A program made the position numbers and the translations under genes. 53,239 bases of DNA, from contig JAQWTK010000033.1 of the NCBI GenBank assembly GCA_029242705.1, positions 1 through 53,239 of the forward strand. The letters are read 5' to 3'. Shown in pieces: positions 1 through 9,233 of the stretch. How positions within the stretch are numbered: the first letter of the stretch is position 1; each line of letters opens with the position of its first letter. The notes under the pieces are model-generated. The model saw only the letters and a program-made list of their open reading frames with translations. It searched no databases and was not told the origin of the DNA. This DNA comes from Gammaproteobacteria bacterium (lineage in GTDB: Bacteria > Pseudomonadota > Gammaproteobacteria > Pseudomonadales > Pseudohongiellaceae).

Positions 1-227
1 AAGGAAAGGATGCGATTTTATCTGGCATTATAGTAGCGATGGATAGGCAAGAAAAAGGAACGGGGGACCTATCAGCAATCCAAGAAATTGAAAAGAAGTA
101 TAATATACCTGTAATCCATATTATCAATTTACAAAATATAATTGACTATCTAGATGCTTCAAATAGTTCTAATTTGAGGATGCATGCAGAAACAGTAAAT
201 ACTTATCGCCGTAAATATGGAGTCTAA
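1..227 (+). CDS. pyrE: orotate phosphoribosyltransferase, C-terminal end (partial)
   Basis: Only the last 74 or so residues are present; the frame is open from base 3, so the gene begins before the window. PyrE transfers ribose-5-phosphate from PRPP to orotate in de novo pyrimidine synthesis (cytoplasm). The visible part matches the family C-terminus: an AILSGIIVAMDRQEKG stretch (the DRQE motif of enterobacterial PyrE), then SAIQEIEKKY and a terminal YRRKYGV. The ATG at 39 is an internal Met of the DRQE region, not the start. It is convergent with slmA, only 22 bases separating the two stop codons. PyrE-slmA proximity is a common gammaproteobacterial arrangement. Confidence 0.93.
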   Translation, partial: GKDAILSGIIVAMDRQEKGTGDLSAIQEIEKKYNIPVIHIINLQNIIDYLDASNSSNLRMHAETVNTYRRKYGV

Positions 228-249
228 TCAATCAATCGGTGTATGAAAA

Positions 250-873
250 TTAATCTACCATTGATTTGCTTTGCGCTGAAAAAGGCGCAAGTAAATTTTC
301 ACTTAAGAACGCCCATTGTACATCCCAGTTTTCTAGAGGAGATTGTTTAAATTCACTGCGCACAAATTGGGTGAGACGACCCTCTACGGTCGCAAGTAAT
401 AGGTTTGCTAGTGCTGTTGGAGAAGCTGTAGGTCTCAGATTTTCTCTGATTTGTGCCTCTCGTAAGATTTGTTTTAGCTGCGCTTCAAGCCGGCTATAAA
501 ATTGAGCTATTCTATTTCTCAGACGTTCTGTTTCACCTGACAATGCGTCACCCGTTAGTAATCGAGTTATACCAGGATTTCTTTGAGAGAAGGTTAGCAA
601 GAGAGTAAGAATTTTCCGGCATTTAATTTCGGTGGCCGACTCTTCTTTTAGTATTCGTGAAATTCTTAGAAATAAAGTCTCTTCCATAAAGTTTATAAGG
701 CCCTCAAAAATTCGGGCTTTGCTAGGGAAATGTCTATATAGAGCGGCTTCTGAAACGCCAACCTCTTTTGCTAGTGCTGCTGTAGTGATTCGTTCCCCAG
801 GGCAGTTTTCTAGCATGCGCGCGAGGGACTGGAGGATTTGTTCCTTGCGAGAAATTTTAGCGGTAGTTTCCAT
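250..873 (-). CDS. slmA: nucleoid occlusion factor SlmA (TetR family)
   Basis: 207 aa, close to the roughly 198 aa of E. coli SlmA. The N-terminal TetR-type helix-turn-helix covers about residues 10-65 (RKEQILQSLARML, then ITTAALAKEVGVSEAALYRHF, the typical recognition helix). The C-terminal part carries the all-alpha ligand/dimer region, with TGDALSGE and LLLATVEGRL stretches typical of SlmA. In the family, DNA-bound SlmA blocks FtsZ assembly over the nucleoid. It lies downstream of argB on the same strand with an 89-base gap, so it may be the last gene of a coaBC-argB-slmA group. Family assignment is secure; function is by homology. Confidence 0.92.
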   Translation of the reverse strand: METTAKISRKEQILQSLARMLENCPGERITTAALAKEVGVSEAALYRHFPSKARIFEGLINFMEETLFLRISRILKEESATEIKCRKILTLLLTFSQRNPGITRLLTGDALSGETERLRNRIAQFYSRLEAQLKQILREAQIRENLRPTASPTALANLLLATVEGRLTQFVRSEFKQSPLENWDVQWAFLSENLLAPFSAQSKSMVD

Positions 874-962
874 TTAGGTTTTAATCCAGTTAACGTCGGG
901 CCTTTTATTTTTGATTAGTAAGATTTAGTTTAATAGTTAGAGTTATGTATCTTTCAAATTTT

Positions 963-1871
<909 letters not shown>

Positions 1872-1980
1872 TTAGGGAAAACGTTCATATTGTTAATTAT
1901 TGCACAGCTTGTAATTCCAAAACTACTACGAGCGCAATTGCTGTAGTTTTTCGACTTACATTGTCCCTCGGCTCTAAACT

Positions 1981-3180
1981 TCATTTGCGAATCCTAGTTT
2001 TTATCTGGGCAGAAATAAGATTTAACATTTTTCGTGCTACAGTGTTTTTGTTTCCCGAAAGAATTTCCTCTTTAAGCAGAGGGCTTATTACTCTTGTGGA
2101 TATGTAATCACTGTCAAAAGTTTCAGTCGCGTTGTTAGCAAAAAGTAAATCTAAATTTTTGTCTTCTAATTTTTTCTTTCCATTTTCAACAATAGACTCT
2201 GTTTCAGCTGCAAAACCAACAACAAAAGGCTTATCTTTTAATTTGGATACTTTACTAATAATGTCGGGATTTTTAACTAACTTCAGATTAAGTGTATTTC
2301 CGTCCTTTTTAATTTTTTCACTAGCTGGTTCGGCAGGTCTATAGTCTGCTACGGCTGCTACTCCAATAAAAACGTCGGACTTTTTTACACAACTCATTAC
2401 TGCTTCCAACATATCATCCGCACTTTCAACTTCAATTATATTTATTGTATCCGGGTAGGAAAGATTAACGGGCCCACTTATTAGAGTAACTTTTGCGCCG
2501 GCATTTGCAGCTTCCGTCCCCAGCGCTTGCGCCATTTTTCCAGAGCTGTGGTTTGTGATGAAACGAACCGGATCAATTTTTTCGCGCGTAGGCCCGCCAG
2601 TTATAATAAAGGTTAATCCTGCTAATTCTCCATTTTTAAAAAGTTCGGCACTGCGTCTTGCTAATTCTTCAGGTTCCAGCATCCTTCCCAGGCCCACGTC
2701 GCCGCATGCTTGCTGACCCTCTGCTGGTCCGAATAGGTAAAAGCTTTTTTGTTTTAGCAATTCTAAATTGGTCTGAGTTGAGATGTTCCCCCACATCGCT
2801 TGATTCATAGCCGGCGCTATCGCTACTGGTGCAGAGGTTGCCAAAATTAAGGTAGATAAAAGATCGTCTGCTTTTCCAAGGGTGGTGCGCGCTATAAAGT
2901 CTGCAGTAGCCGGAGCTATTAAAACCAAGTCCGCCCATTTTGCAAGTTCGATGTGCCCCATTGCGCCTTCAGCTTCAGAATCAAGCAGCTCAATTGATAC
3001 GCGGTTTCCAGAAAGAGCTTGCATGGTTAATGGCGTAATAAATTCAGTAGACGCTTTTGTCATAGCCACCCGAACTAGCGCACCAGCTTTGACAAATAAA
3101 CGGGTCAGCTCTGCACATTTGTATGCAGCAATTCCTCCTGTAATACCGAGCAAAATTCTTTTGTTAGTGAGGCTTAACAT
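1981..3180 (-). CDS. coaBC: bifunctional phosphopantothenoylcysteine decarboxylase / phosphopantothenate-cysteine ligase
   Basis: 399 aa (E. coli 406). It makes 4'-phosphopantetheine from phosphopantothenate and cysteine in CoA synthesis. The N-terminal CoaC flavoprotein (about 1-190) has GITGGIAAYK, the active-site His in GHIELAKWADL, the PAMNQAMW motif, and the ACGDVGLGRM loop carrying the catalytic Cys. The C-terminal CoaB domain starts near residue 190 with ITGGPTREKIDPVRFITN and SSGKMAQALG, and has KLVKNPDIIS with the conserved Lys. Start is the ATG at 3180, giving the canonical KRILLGITGG beginning. It heads a minus-strand group with argB and slmA. Confidence 0.96.
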   Translation of the reverse strand: MLSLTNKRILLGITGGIAAYKCAELTRLFVKAGALVRVAMTKASTEFITPLTMQALSGNRVSIELLDSEAEGAMGHIELAKWADLVLIAPATADFIARTTLGKADDLLSTLILATSAPVAIAPAMNQAMWGNISTQTNLELLKQKSFYLFGPAEGQQACGDVGLGRMLEPEELARRSAELFKNGELAGLTFIITGGPTREKIDPVRFITNHSSGKMAQALGTEAANAGAKVTLISGPVNLSYPDTINIIEVESADDMLEAVMSCVKKSDVFIGVAAVADYRPAEPASEKIKKDGNTLNLKLVKNPDIISKVSKLKDKPFVVGFAAETESIVENGKKKLEDKNLDLLFANNATETFDSDYISTRVISPLLKEEILSGNKNTVARKMLNLISAQIKTRIRK

Positions 3181-3393
3181 GGGAAACGTCTAGAACATGG
3201 GTGAAAATTTGGGAAAGCTAGACTAGCAGTTAGTTCTGTAGGGCGCAATTTCGATCTTCTAATAAACTTAGTATTCTGTAAATGGACGAACGGAGTCGCT
3301 ATAAAACTCGATTAATCAGGACAAAATACGCTTACTTTTAAAGATAAGGAAAATGCGAATTAAATTAAATATATGATAATAATAGTTATTTAT

Positions 3394-3409
3394 GTAAGTA
3401 AATACTTAC
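3394..3409. promoter_or_regulatory. inverted repeat, possible operator
   Basis: GTAAGTA-AA-TACTTAC: two perfect 7-base arms around a 2-base spacer in an AT-rich intergenic region, the shape of a dimeric helix-turn-helix operator. It resembles, with wider spacing, the E. coli SlmA site GTGAGTACTCAC, and slmA is encoded nearby. The link to SlmA is a guess; an AT-rich region can produce such a repeat by chance. Confidence 0.3.
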
Positions 3410-3600
3410 TTTTATAATTATTAGCGATGTTGCAAAAGAACTAGAAGAGTTTTAGAGAAGCGCCTTTAGGGCAAGAAATACGCTGTCTAGATATCATTGG
3501 AGTTGCCTTATTGTTTAATTTCCGTAATTTTGGGCATCAAGAATCGCTATTTAAGCCAGAGGAATTATGATCTCGCCAATATCTTTCATGGCCGTCTAAC

Positions 3601-3629
3601 TTGAATTTAAATGAGTGTTTTGGTATAAA
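3601..3629 (+). promoter_or_regulatory. sigma-70 promoter for rpmB-rpmG
   Basis: TTGAAT at 3601-3606, a 17-base spacer and TATAAA at 3624-3629 give a near-consensus sigma-70 promoter about 95 bases before rpmB, leaving an untranslated leader of roughly 90 bases. A 9-base-pair inverted repeat (GAGTGTTTT at 3613-3621 / AAAACGCTC at 3627-3635, one T-G mismatch in DNA terms) overlaps the -10 element and could be an operator or the base of a leader hairpin. Confidence 0.7.
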
Positions 3630-3724
3630 ACGCTCCTCATTTTTCGAGTCCAGGGATAAGGCCGGTAATCATTACCCCAGGGCTTAATATTTTTAGATGC
3701 TGATATTTATTAAGAGGCAACGAG

Positions 3725-3961
3725 ATGTCTAAGGTTTGTATGGTAACTGGTAAGAAGCCGGTTACAGGTAATAACGTGTCTCACGCAAATAATAAAACCC
3801 GTCGTCGGTTTTCGCCAAATATTCACACTCATAGGTTTTGGGTGGAATCCGAGAGTAGATTTGTAAAATTGCGCCTCTCAACTAAAGGCATGCGCATCAT
3901 TGATAAACTCGGAATAGATTCTGTATTGGCCGATATTCGTGATAAGGGTATACAAGGTTAG
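3725..3961 (+). CDS. rpmB: 50S ribosomal protein L28
   Basis: 78 aa, the exact length of the E. coli protein. Begins [20 protein letters not shown] and continues with the [19 protein letters not shown] core diagnostic of L28, a basic protein of the large ribosomal subunit. An AGAGG ribosome-binding site lies about 8 bases before the ATG. It is followed by rpmG after a 22-base gap, the standard rpmB-rpmG operon of gammaproteobacteria. Confidence 0.98.
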   Translation: MSKVCMVTGKKPVTGNNVSHANNKTRRRFSPNIHTHRFWVESESRFVKLRLSTKGMRIIDKLGIDSVLADIRDKGIQG

Positions 3962-3983
3962 TTAAAAAACAAGGTTGGAAAAA

Positions 3984-4139
3984 ATGAGGGATAAAATTAA
4001 ATTAGTTTCTAGCGCCGGCACTGGCCATTATTACACTACCGACAAAAATAAAAGGACTACGCCCGATAAAATTGAAATAAAAAAGTATGATCCCGTTGTC
4101 CGAAAACACGTTATTTATAAAGAAAGTAAGATTAAATAA
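3984..4139 (+). CDS. rpmG: 50S ribosomal protein L33
   Basis: A 51-aa reading frame from the ATG at 3984 to the TAA at 4137-4139. It reads [20 protein letters not shown], then [20 protein letters not shown] and a terminal [10 protein letters not shown], matching E. coli L33 nearly residue for residue after its first four amino acids. There are no cysteines, so this is the zinc-independent (C-minus) L33 type. GGTTGG upstream is a weak ribosome-binding site. It is cotranscribed with rpmB; no strong terminator is visible after it. Confidence 0.97.
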   Translation: MRDKIKLVSSAGTGHYYTTDKNKRTTPDKIEIKKYDPVVRKHVIYKESKIK

Positions 4140-4188
4140 TTCCTAAAGCCTATTACCCCCAGTAACGAAAGTTGATATTCCAATATCC

Positions 4189-5157
4189 TTACTTCCCTTT
4201 GCTTAACTGCTTAGTTAACTTTTCCGCTACGGTAAGCAATTTAGGGTCTTCATGAAACTCTTTCTTTAGCTTACCTACCGTGGTTGAAACGGTCCCATAG
4301 CGCTTTAGTTTAAATAGTTTTGCTATTGATTGGAGTGTTACCGCTGACAATTCTTGGCAGAGATACATTGCCATCCATCGAGGGATATTTTTAGAGCCTG
4401 GACCTCGAGCAGCCTTATAAATACTAGCTTCTGAAACTTTAAATCGCTTAGCTACAGCCAAAACAATCTGCTTACAGGACGGCCGCCATTTAGCGTTCGC
4501 TCCGCGAGAGATTCCTCTGGCTTTGGTGGCCGAACGCTTTTTAAGTGCAGCTTTCCTAAATTTTGCATCGCCCATCACGGAAGAAAGATTTTTCTTTCCA
4601 TAGAATCCAGCTATTTCATCGTCTACCCCTGCGGAAACATACCTCTTATAGGCCAGTCCTCGCTTAGAAGCAGCGGCTTTCAACTCCTTTAGTATTTCAG
4701 TTCTATTAAACCACTCAGGCGGTTTTCCCTTACGAGTAAAATAAGTATAACTACTATACGGGTAGTTATTCCTTTCTGAAGCCTTTACTTTTGAGTGTAT
4801 ATACCGTGATAGGGGCAACAGATAATTTTCCGCTTGTATCAGCACCGCTTTATATCTCCCTCTAAATAAGGAACCACTGCTACGTTTCATTCTCTGGTAT
4901 TGTTGTGTATATAGCCCGTCCACTTGTCTCATAAAACGAGACAGGTTGCCTTCCGGCGTCTTTACAATTAAGTGGTATTGATTTCTTAAGATGCAAAAAG
5001 AATGTATTTCTACATTTAATCTTGAACAAGTCTCTCCTAGCCCTTCCAGGAAGGCCTCAAAATATTTTGGCGAAGGAAATGCTCGCTGGTCGCTTACACT
5101 AAAATTAGAGATATGGTATATCGCGTCGGGATATTCTATTCGAAGGGGCCTGGCCAT
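4189..5157 (-). CDS. REP-associated tyrosine transposase-like protein (RAYT) with DnaA-like C-terminal domain
   Basis: 322 aa. The start MARPLRIEYPDAIYHIS and the SFCILRNQYHLIVKTPEGNLS and GSLFRGRYKAVLIQ blocks are those of the Y1 (HUH) transposase family found as single chromosomal genes. The metal-binding motif, normally NHYHL, reads N-Q60-Y-H62-L here, so the first His is replaced by Gln (codon CAA at 4978-4980 on the minus strand). Tyr119 in LSRYIH is the likely nucleophile position, but the usual NPVRAG after it is missing. Residues about 225-300 (IVLAVAKRFKVSEASIYKA, WMAMYLCQEL, TVSTTVGKL) resemble DnaA domain IV, the DnaA-box-binding HTH, a fusion known in this family. Active transposition is doubtful; a domesticated DNA-binding role is possible. 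No terminal inverted repeats or clear REP elements flank it. Confidence 0.85.
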   Translation of the reverse strand: MARPLRIEYPDAIYHISNFSVSDQRAFPSPKYFEAFLEGLGETCSRLNVEIHSFCILRNQYHLIVKTPEGNLSRFMRQVDGLYTQQYQRMKRSSGSLFRGRYKAVLIQAENYLLPLSRYIHSKVKASERNNYPYSSYTYFTRKGKPPEWFNRTEILKELKAAASKRGLAYKRYVSAGVDDEIAGFYGKKNLSSVMGDAKFRKAALKKRSATKARGISRGANAKWRPSCKQIVLAVAKRFKVSEASIYKAARGPGSKNIPRWMAMYLCQELSAVTLQSIAKLFKLKRYGTVSTTVGKLKKEFHEDPKLLTVAEKLTKQLSKGK

Positions 5158-5353
5158 CTTTTATTCTCTGTTGTGCATTAATAGATAGAATTAGAGCTGA
5201 CCCTATAAGTAACTTAATTATCATAAGACGTCAACTTAAATGCGAATGATATAGCTAAAAATTTTTTTAAATCAAAATAAGCCGATTTATTTGTGCCACT
5301 GACTATACGGTCAGCCGAATTTTTTATTAAAGACGTTCGACCCTTTATTAAAG

Positions 5354-6316
5354 CTATTTTTCTGATGAAGCTAAAATAATCACTCTGCCCGGTGCTGGGC
5401 TTCCTTCAATAGTTTGCGAAATATCCTTTGGGTTTAGGCCGTCAGTTAGTGATTCAAAAGGCATCCATTCTGTTTTTCTCTGTTCAGTTTTTTGGGTATA
5501 GCATTTGTCTAAAACTCGTATATTTTTAAAACCACACCGTAATAACCACTTCTCAATCGTACCTATACTAGGTATAAACCATACATTAGACATCCGAGCA
5601 TATTTCCGTTCAGGCGTAAGGCTATATCCGGTAGGTCCCTCAACGAACAGGGTCTCGATGACAAGTTCTCCTCCAGGTGATAGAGCTCGCTTGAGCTGTA
5701 GCAAATGATCTATCGGAGACCGTCTATGGTAAATAACACCCATTGAAAATACGGTATCGAATCCTGTCACTTTTTCAGGAATTTGATCTAGGCGATAAGG
5801 CAGGACGAAAATAGGCAAATCGGGCAAGAATGACTTTAAAGTCCAAAACTGTGTTACATAAGGGATATGTGGGTCTAGACCGACTACTAAGTCAGCATTA
5901 GCTTCCAACATACGAAAACCATAGTAGCCGTTGCCGCTTCCGACATCGAGCACGTTTCTGCCCTTAAGTGGCTGTATATAGTTTTGTAATCTTTGCCATT
6001 TTAATTGGGATTGCCATTCTGAATCTATTTTAATACCGAAAATTTCGAATGGCCCTTTTCTCCAAGGAATGATCTCTTCTAAAATTTTTCTTAGCTCTTG
6101 ATTTGCCGTTTCATCAATATCCGCCTTCTCACCGATTCGGATAACGTCACTAAACGTAGACGAAGAAGGCTTTATATTCGGGATTTGTGAGAGGAATACT
6201 CGCCATTTGAGAGAGTCGCCATGCCTTATTTCATTTAAGGAGCTTTCCTTCAAGAGTGGAGCCAAAGCTTCAAGTTTCGTATGTAATATAGTTTTTGTAA
6301 GAGGCGAAAAATCCAT
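5354..6316 (-). CDS. cmoB: tRNA U34 carboxymethyltransferase CmoB
   Basis: 320 aa (E. coli 323). CmoB transfers a carboxymethyl group from carboxy-SAM to 5-hydroxyuridine at wobble position 34, producing cmo5U. Family features visible: the KWRVFLSQIP region, PWRKGPFEIFGIKIDSEW, SAM motif I VLDVGSGNGYYGFRM, GLDPHIPYVTQF, FSMGVIYHRRSPIDHL, and ETLFVEGPTGY near the C-terminus. It follows cmoA on the same strand with an 8-base gap. CmoA supplies its substrate, so the pair forms a functional operon. Confidence 0.96.
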   Translation of the reverse strand: MDFSPLTKTILHTKLEALAPLLKESSLNEIRHGDSLKWRVFLSQIPNIKPSSSTFSDVIRIGEKADIDETANQELRKILEEIIPWRKGPFEIFGIKIDSEWQSQLKWQRLQNYIQPLKGRNVLDVGSGNGYYGFRMLEANADLVVGLDPHIPYVTQFWTLKSFLPDLPIFVLPYRLDQIPEKVTGFDTVFSMGVIYHRRSPIDHLLQLKRALSPGGELVIETLFVEGPTGYSLTPERKYARMSNVWFIPSIGTIEKWLLRCGFKNIRVLDKCYTQKTEQRKTEWMPFESLTDGLNPKDISQTIEGSPAPGRVIILASSEK

Positions 6317-6324
6317 TTTAAATG

Positions 6325-7065
6325 TTACTTAATTGCGATCATTGATGCGAAGTTAAAGCATTGAAACCAAACATCGAAAGATCCAAAACCCGCAGACACC
6401 AACCTGCATCGATGAGCATCGATTGTTTCAGGGGTAAGTACATTTTCTAGTGCCGCACGCTTTTGGCTTATTTCCAATTTACTATAGCCGTTGCTCTGCT
6501 TAAATTGATGATACATATTAATCAAAAGTGTATTTAAGGTGCTGTCGGGGACGACAATTTTCTCAGATATAATCAAAATACCATTTGGGCGCATACCTGC
6601 GTAGATCTTATTAATTAAATCTAGTCGATTACTCATTGGCAGGAATTGCAGTGTAAAATTTAAGACTATAACGGAAGCATTTTTTATTAGCGTGTTTTGT
6701 ATATTCTCACAACGCGTTTCGACGCGACCACCGTGTCTTAAGAAGTTGTTTTTCTTTTCTTCCATTCGTTTAATCATTGCAGGTGAGTTATCGACTGCGA
6801 TCAACGAGAACTCCTCATTTTGGAATTTTGAGCATATCGAAAAAGTTGCCCCTCCTATGCTGCAACCCAAGTCATAAATGTTGCTTTCGCTTTGGTAGTA
6901 GCGTTTTGCCAGGACACCAATCATTGAGATTATCGTACTATAACCTGGAACAGACCTTTTAATCATATCTTCAAAGACGTTGGCAGTTGTTTCGTCAAAA
7001 ACAAAGTCTCCTGATGCCACTATCTTCGCGTAAATATCATCTCTTTTCGATGTATTTTCATTCAT
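6325..7065 (-). CDS. cmoA: carboxy-SAM synthase CmoA
   Basis: 246 aa (E. coli 247). CmoA converts SAM and prephenate to carboxy-S-adenosylmethionine. It has the N-terminal FVFDETTANVFEDMIKRSVPGY block typical of CmoA (listed here in part), SAM motif I YDLGCSIGGATFSI, AVDNSPAMIKRM, VLNFTLQFLP, and IISEKIVVPD. It is the first gene of the cmoA-cmoB operon. The 160-base region upstream is shared with a divergent methyltransferase gene and is very AT-rich, so candidate -10 boxes cannot be told apart. Confidence 0.95.
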   Translation of the reverse strand: MNENTSKRDDIYAKIVASGDFVFDETTANVFEDMIKRSVPGYSTIISMIGVLAKRYYQSESNIYDLGCSIGGATFSICSKFQNEEFSLIAVDNSPAMIKRMEEKKNNFLRHGGRVETRCENIQNTLIKNASVIVLNFTLQFLPMSNRLDLINKIYAGMRPNGILIISEKIVVPDSTLNTLLINMYHQFKQSNGYSKLEISQKRAALENVLTPETIDAHRCRLVSAGFGSFDVWFQCFNFASMIAIK

Positions 7066-7225
7066 AAATAGAAACCGAATTAGTTTAGAGACCAGATGTA
7101 ATGCACTAAAAATGAAACCACCGATTCGATAAATTATATATGCATATGTATTGTTAAATAATAAGGATTAACTTAGCTTATATATTTAGTTTAATACATT
7201 TATTTAAGCTATTATCTGATAATAC

Positions 7226-7768
7226 ATGTCATATTTAAAGGCGAGCCCCTCTAAACTGTTGTTAGAAAATATAGGTCTTTTTAGCTCTTTGGATATAGAT
7301 AAAGATGTATTAGATCTGGCTTGTGGTTGCGGTAGAAATGGCCTATTCCTCTTGGAAAATGAAATTCCAGTAGTTTTTGCAGATAAAGATGAGGCAGCTT
7401 TAGCTGGGATATCAAACAAGATAGGCGTAAATGTCAGAGCTCGGCACAAATTTTGGAGAATAGATTTAGAGAAAGATACTGAAAGCCCACTAGGCGGTGA
7501 ATCTTATAGTGCAGTGCTGGTTTTTAACTATCTTCATCGTCCATTACTTCCGGTTATTCAGTCGGCGATCTCTAAGGCTGGACTTATTTTTTATGAGACA
7601 TTTACGAACCAACAACCAAATTTCGGGAGGCCTCGAAACCCGAATTTTTTGCTTAACGAGAACGAACTTCTGCGAAAGTTTGAAGGCTGGGAAATAATCA
7701 ATTACTTTGAAGGCATTAAATCAGATCCTCAGCGTGCTGTAGCGAGTCTTATCGCAAGGAAACCTTAA
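7226..7768 (+). CDS. class I SAM-dependent methyltransferase, TehB-like
   Basis: 180 aa. SAM motif I is VLDLACGCGRNGLFLLEN (about 28-45), followed by an acidic residue in FADKDEAAL; further on are LVFNYLHRPLLP and IFYETFTNQQPNFGRPRNPNF. The last block is shared by small stand-alone TehB-like methyltransferases of proteobacteria, whose substrate is usually unknown. A short reading frame on the other strand across the first half is a shadow. It is 6 bases ahead of a YgjP-like gene on the same strand, so the two are probably cotranscribed. I do not assign a substrate. Confidence 0.8.
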   Translation: MSYLKASPSKLLLENIGLFSSLDIDKDVLDLACGCGRNGLFLLENEIPVVFADKDEAALAGISNKIGVNVRARHKFWRIDLEKDTESPLGGESYSAVLVFNYLHRPLLPVIQSAISKAGLIFYETFTNQQPNFGRPRNPNFLLNENELLRKFEGWEIINYFEGIKSDPQRAVASLIARKP

Positions 7769-7774
7769 TTTGTA

Positions 7775-8509
7775 ATGGCAAAATCTAAAATAGCGCCTTT
7801 GTATAGAACATATTTAGGCAATTCAAAAATAGAAGAATTCCAATACGAAGTGATTCGAAGCAGCCGAAAAACGCTTGCGCTCTATATTAAAGAGCAAAAG
7901 GTGGTTGTGCGTTGCCCGTCACGGGCTAGCAAAATTGAAATAAAAGAATTTGTTAGTAAAAATCGTTCTTGGATTGAAGATAGACTATTAGAAGAAAGGC
8001 TTTTACAGAGAGAATTTTTAAAAATTGAGCAAGGGGGGAAAATATTTTTTAGGGCTCGAGAACTTACAATTACCTTTAAAGAGGGGCGCAAAAAAAGAAT
8101 TCTAATTGATGGGAATAAATTTATTATTCAAGACCATAGACTTACTCCTGCTAAAGCAAAAATACAAGTAGAAGAATATTTGATTGCAAAAGCTCGCGAA
8201 TACATTGTACCTAGGGCTAAGGCATTAGCTATATGTTTGGAGGTTAATAATAAAATAACCGAGATTAAGTTGCGTAAAACGAAATCTAAATGGGGCCACT
8301 GCACTTCAAACGGAATTATTCAATATAATTGGTTAATTATGCTAGCCCCATATAGCATTATTGATTACATGATTACTCATGAAGTTTGTCACTTACTTTA
8401 TATGGATCACTCAAGGCGCTATTGGAAACTAGTGGAATCTATCTGCCCCAAATATGATCAGTATATAGAATGGTTAAACGCTTACGAGCATAGGTTTTGG
8501 TTCGATTAA
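7775..8509 (+). CDS. YgjP-like (DUF45/M48-type) metal-dependent hydrolase
   Basis: 244 aa. The C-terminal half carries the zinc motif HEVCH (His202, His206) with a third ligand His212 in MDHS, followed by YWKLVESICPKYDQYIEWL, the signature of the YgjP/DUF45 family related to WLM and SprT-type metallopeptidases. KSKWGHCTSNGIIQYNW just before it is also family-typical. The N-terminal part is a basic beta-rich domain. The family has no signal peptide and its substrate is poorly defined. The last 4 bases overlap the end of trmB on the other strand. Confidence 0.87.
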   Translation: MAKSKIAPLYRTYLGNSKIEEFQYEVIRSSRKTLALYIKEQKVVVRCPSRASKIEIKEFVSKNRSWIEDRLLEERLLQREFLKIEQGGKIFFRARELTITFKEGRKKRILIDGNKFIIQDHRLTPAKAKIQVEEYLIAKAREYIVPRAKALAICLEVNNKITEIKLRKTKSKWGHCTSNGIIQYNWLIMLAPYSIIDYMITHEVCHLLYMDHSRRYWKLVESICPKYDQYIEWLNAYEHRFWFD

Positions 8510-9207
8510 TTAATAACACTCTTTTTATAGAGTAGGTCCCAAACGCCATGGCCTAGAGATTTTCCTCGCTTCTCGAATTTTGTCTCCGGCCTCTCTGGTT
8601 GCTCCCAATACTGATATGCTCCAATTGTATTTGTAAAAAAAGATAAAGACTCTAATACCTCCATCATATGCTCTGCGTAGGGTTTCCAGTCCGTAGCTAG
8701 GTGGAGATAGGCATTAGGTTTGAGCTTCTTTGCTATAAGAGTCATGAATTCGACCTGTATTAATCGCCTTTTATGGTGCCGCTTTTTAGGCCAGGGATCA
8801 GGGAAAAAAATTAAAACTCGATCTAAGGAATGATCTGATAATGAATTGTGGAAGACTTCAATCGCATCATGGCATATTAATTTTAAATTTTTAATCTTAA
8901 ATGAATTAATGCTATGCAGTGTTTTCCCAATACCTGGCTTATGGACTTCTATTCCTAAAAAATTAGAGCGACTATCTTCGCAAGCCATTTTAGTTAACGA
9001 GGTTCCCATACCGAAACCTATCTCTAGAGTGATAGGGAGTGTATCGTTGAAAATATTTTCAATATCCAATAATTCGCCGGTATAAGGAATAACACTGTCA
9101 GACCAATATTCGTCGATTGCTTTTTGCTGTGAATTAGTTAGACGTCCAGAACGTATAACATAACTTCTGATTGGTCGTTTATCTCTCAAATATTTTGTTA
9201 TTGCCAT
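8506..9207 (-). CDS. trmB: tRNA (guanine-N7-)-methyltransferase
   Basis: 233 aa (E. coli 239). It methylates G46 in the variable loop of tRNAs. N-terminal IRSYVIRSGRLTNSQQKAI, SAM-binding LEIGFGMGTSLTKMA, FLGIEVHKPGIGKTL, and the diagnostic FFPDPWPKKRHHKRRLIQ are present, with TKFEKRGKSLGHGVWDL near the C-terminus. It lies downstream of the DUF423, rpoH and ftsY genes on the same strand, 26 bases after the DUF423 gene. Tail-to-tail with the YgjP-like gene (4-base overlap). Confidence 0.96.
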   Translation of the reverse strand: MAITKYLRDKRPIRSYVIRSGRLTNSQQKAIDEYWSDSVIPYTGELLDIENIFNDTLPITLEIGFGMGTSLTKMACEDSRSNFLGIEVHKPGIGKTLHSINSFKIKNLKLICHDAIEVFHNSLSDHSLDRVLIFFPDPWPKKRHHKRRLIQVEFMTLIAKKLKPNAYLHLATDWKPYAEHMMEVLESLSFFTNTIGAYQYWEQPERPETKFEKRGKSLGHGVWDLLYKKSVIN

Positions 9208-9233
9208 TCAGAATAGTCTGCATTGCAGTTTCT

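Larger units (their letters stand above)
3181..3724. other. intergenic region between divergent coaBC and rpmB
   Basis: A 544-base, strongly AT-rich stretch with no credible ORF. In many gammaproteobacteria radC lies here, divergent from coaBC; no radC remnant was recognised. It contains a perfect inverted repeat at 3394-3409 and the rpmB promoter at 3601-3629, both listed separately. No convincing coaBC promoter was found on the minus strand. Confidence 0.6.

Noticed and set aside
5299-5314. CTGAC/GTCAG hairpin followed by a T-run on the plus strand
   Set aside because: Only a 5-bp stem, and no plus-strand gene ends nearby; rpmG ends 1.1 kb earlier with an antisense gene between.
7204-7449. 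81-aa reading frame on the minus strand
   Set aside because: It is a shadow of the methyltransferase gene on the plus strand, with no family features.
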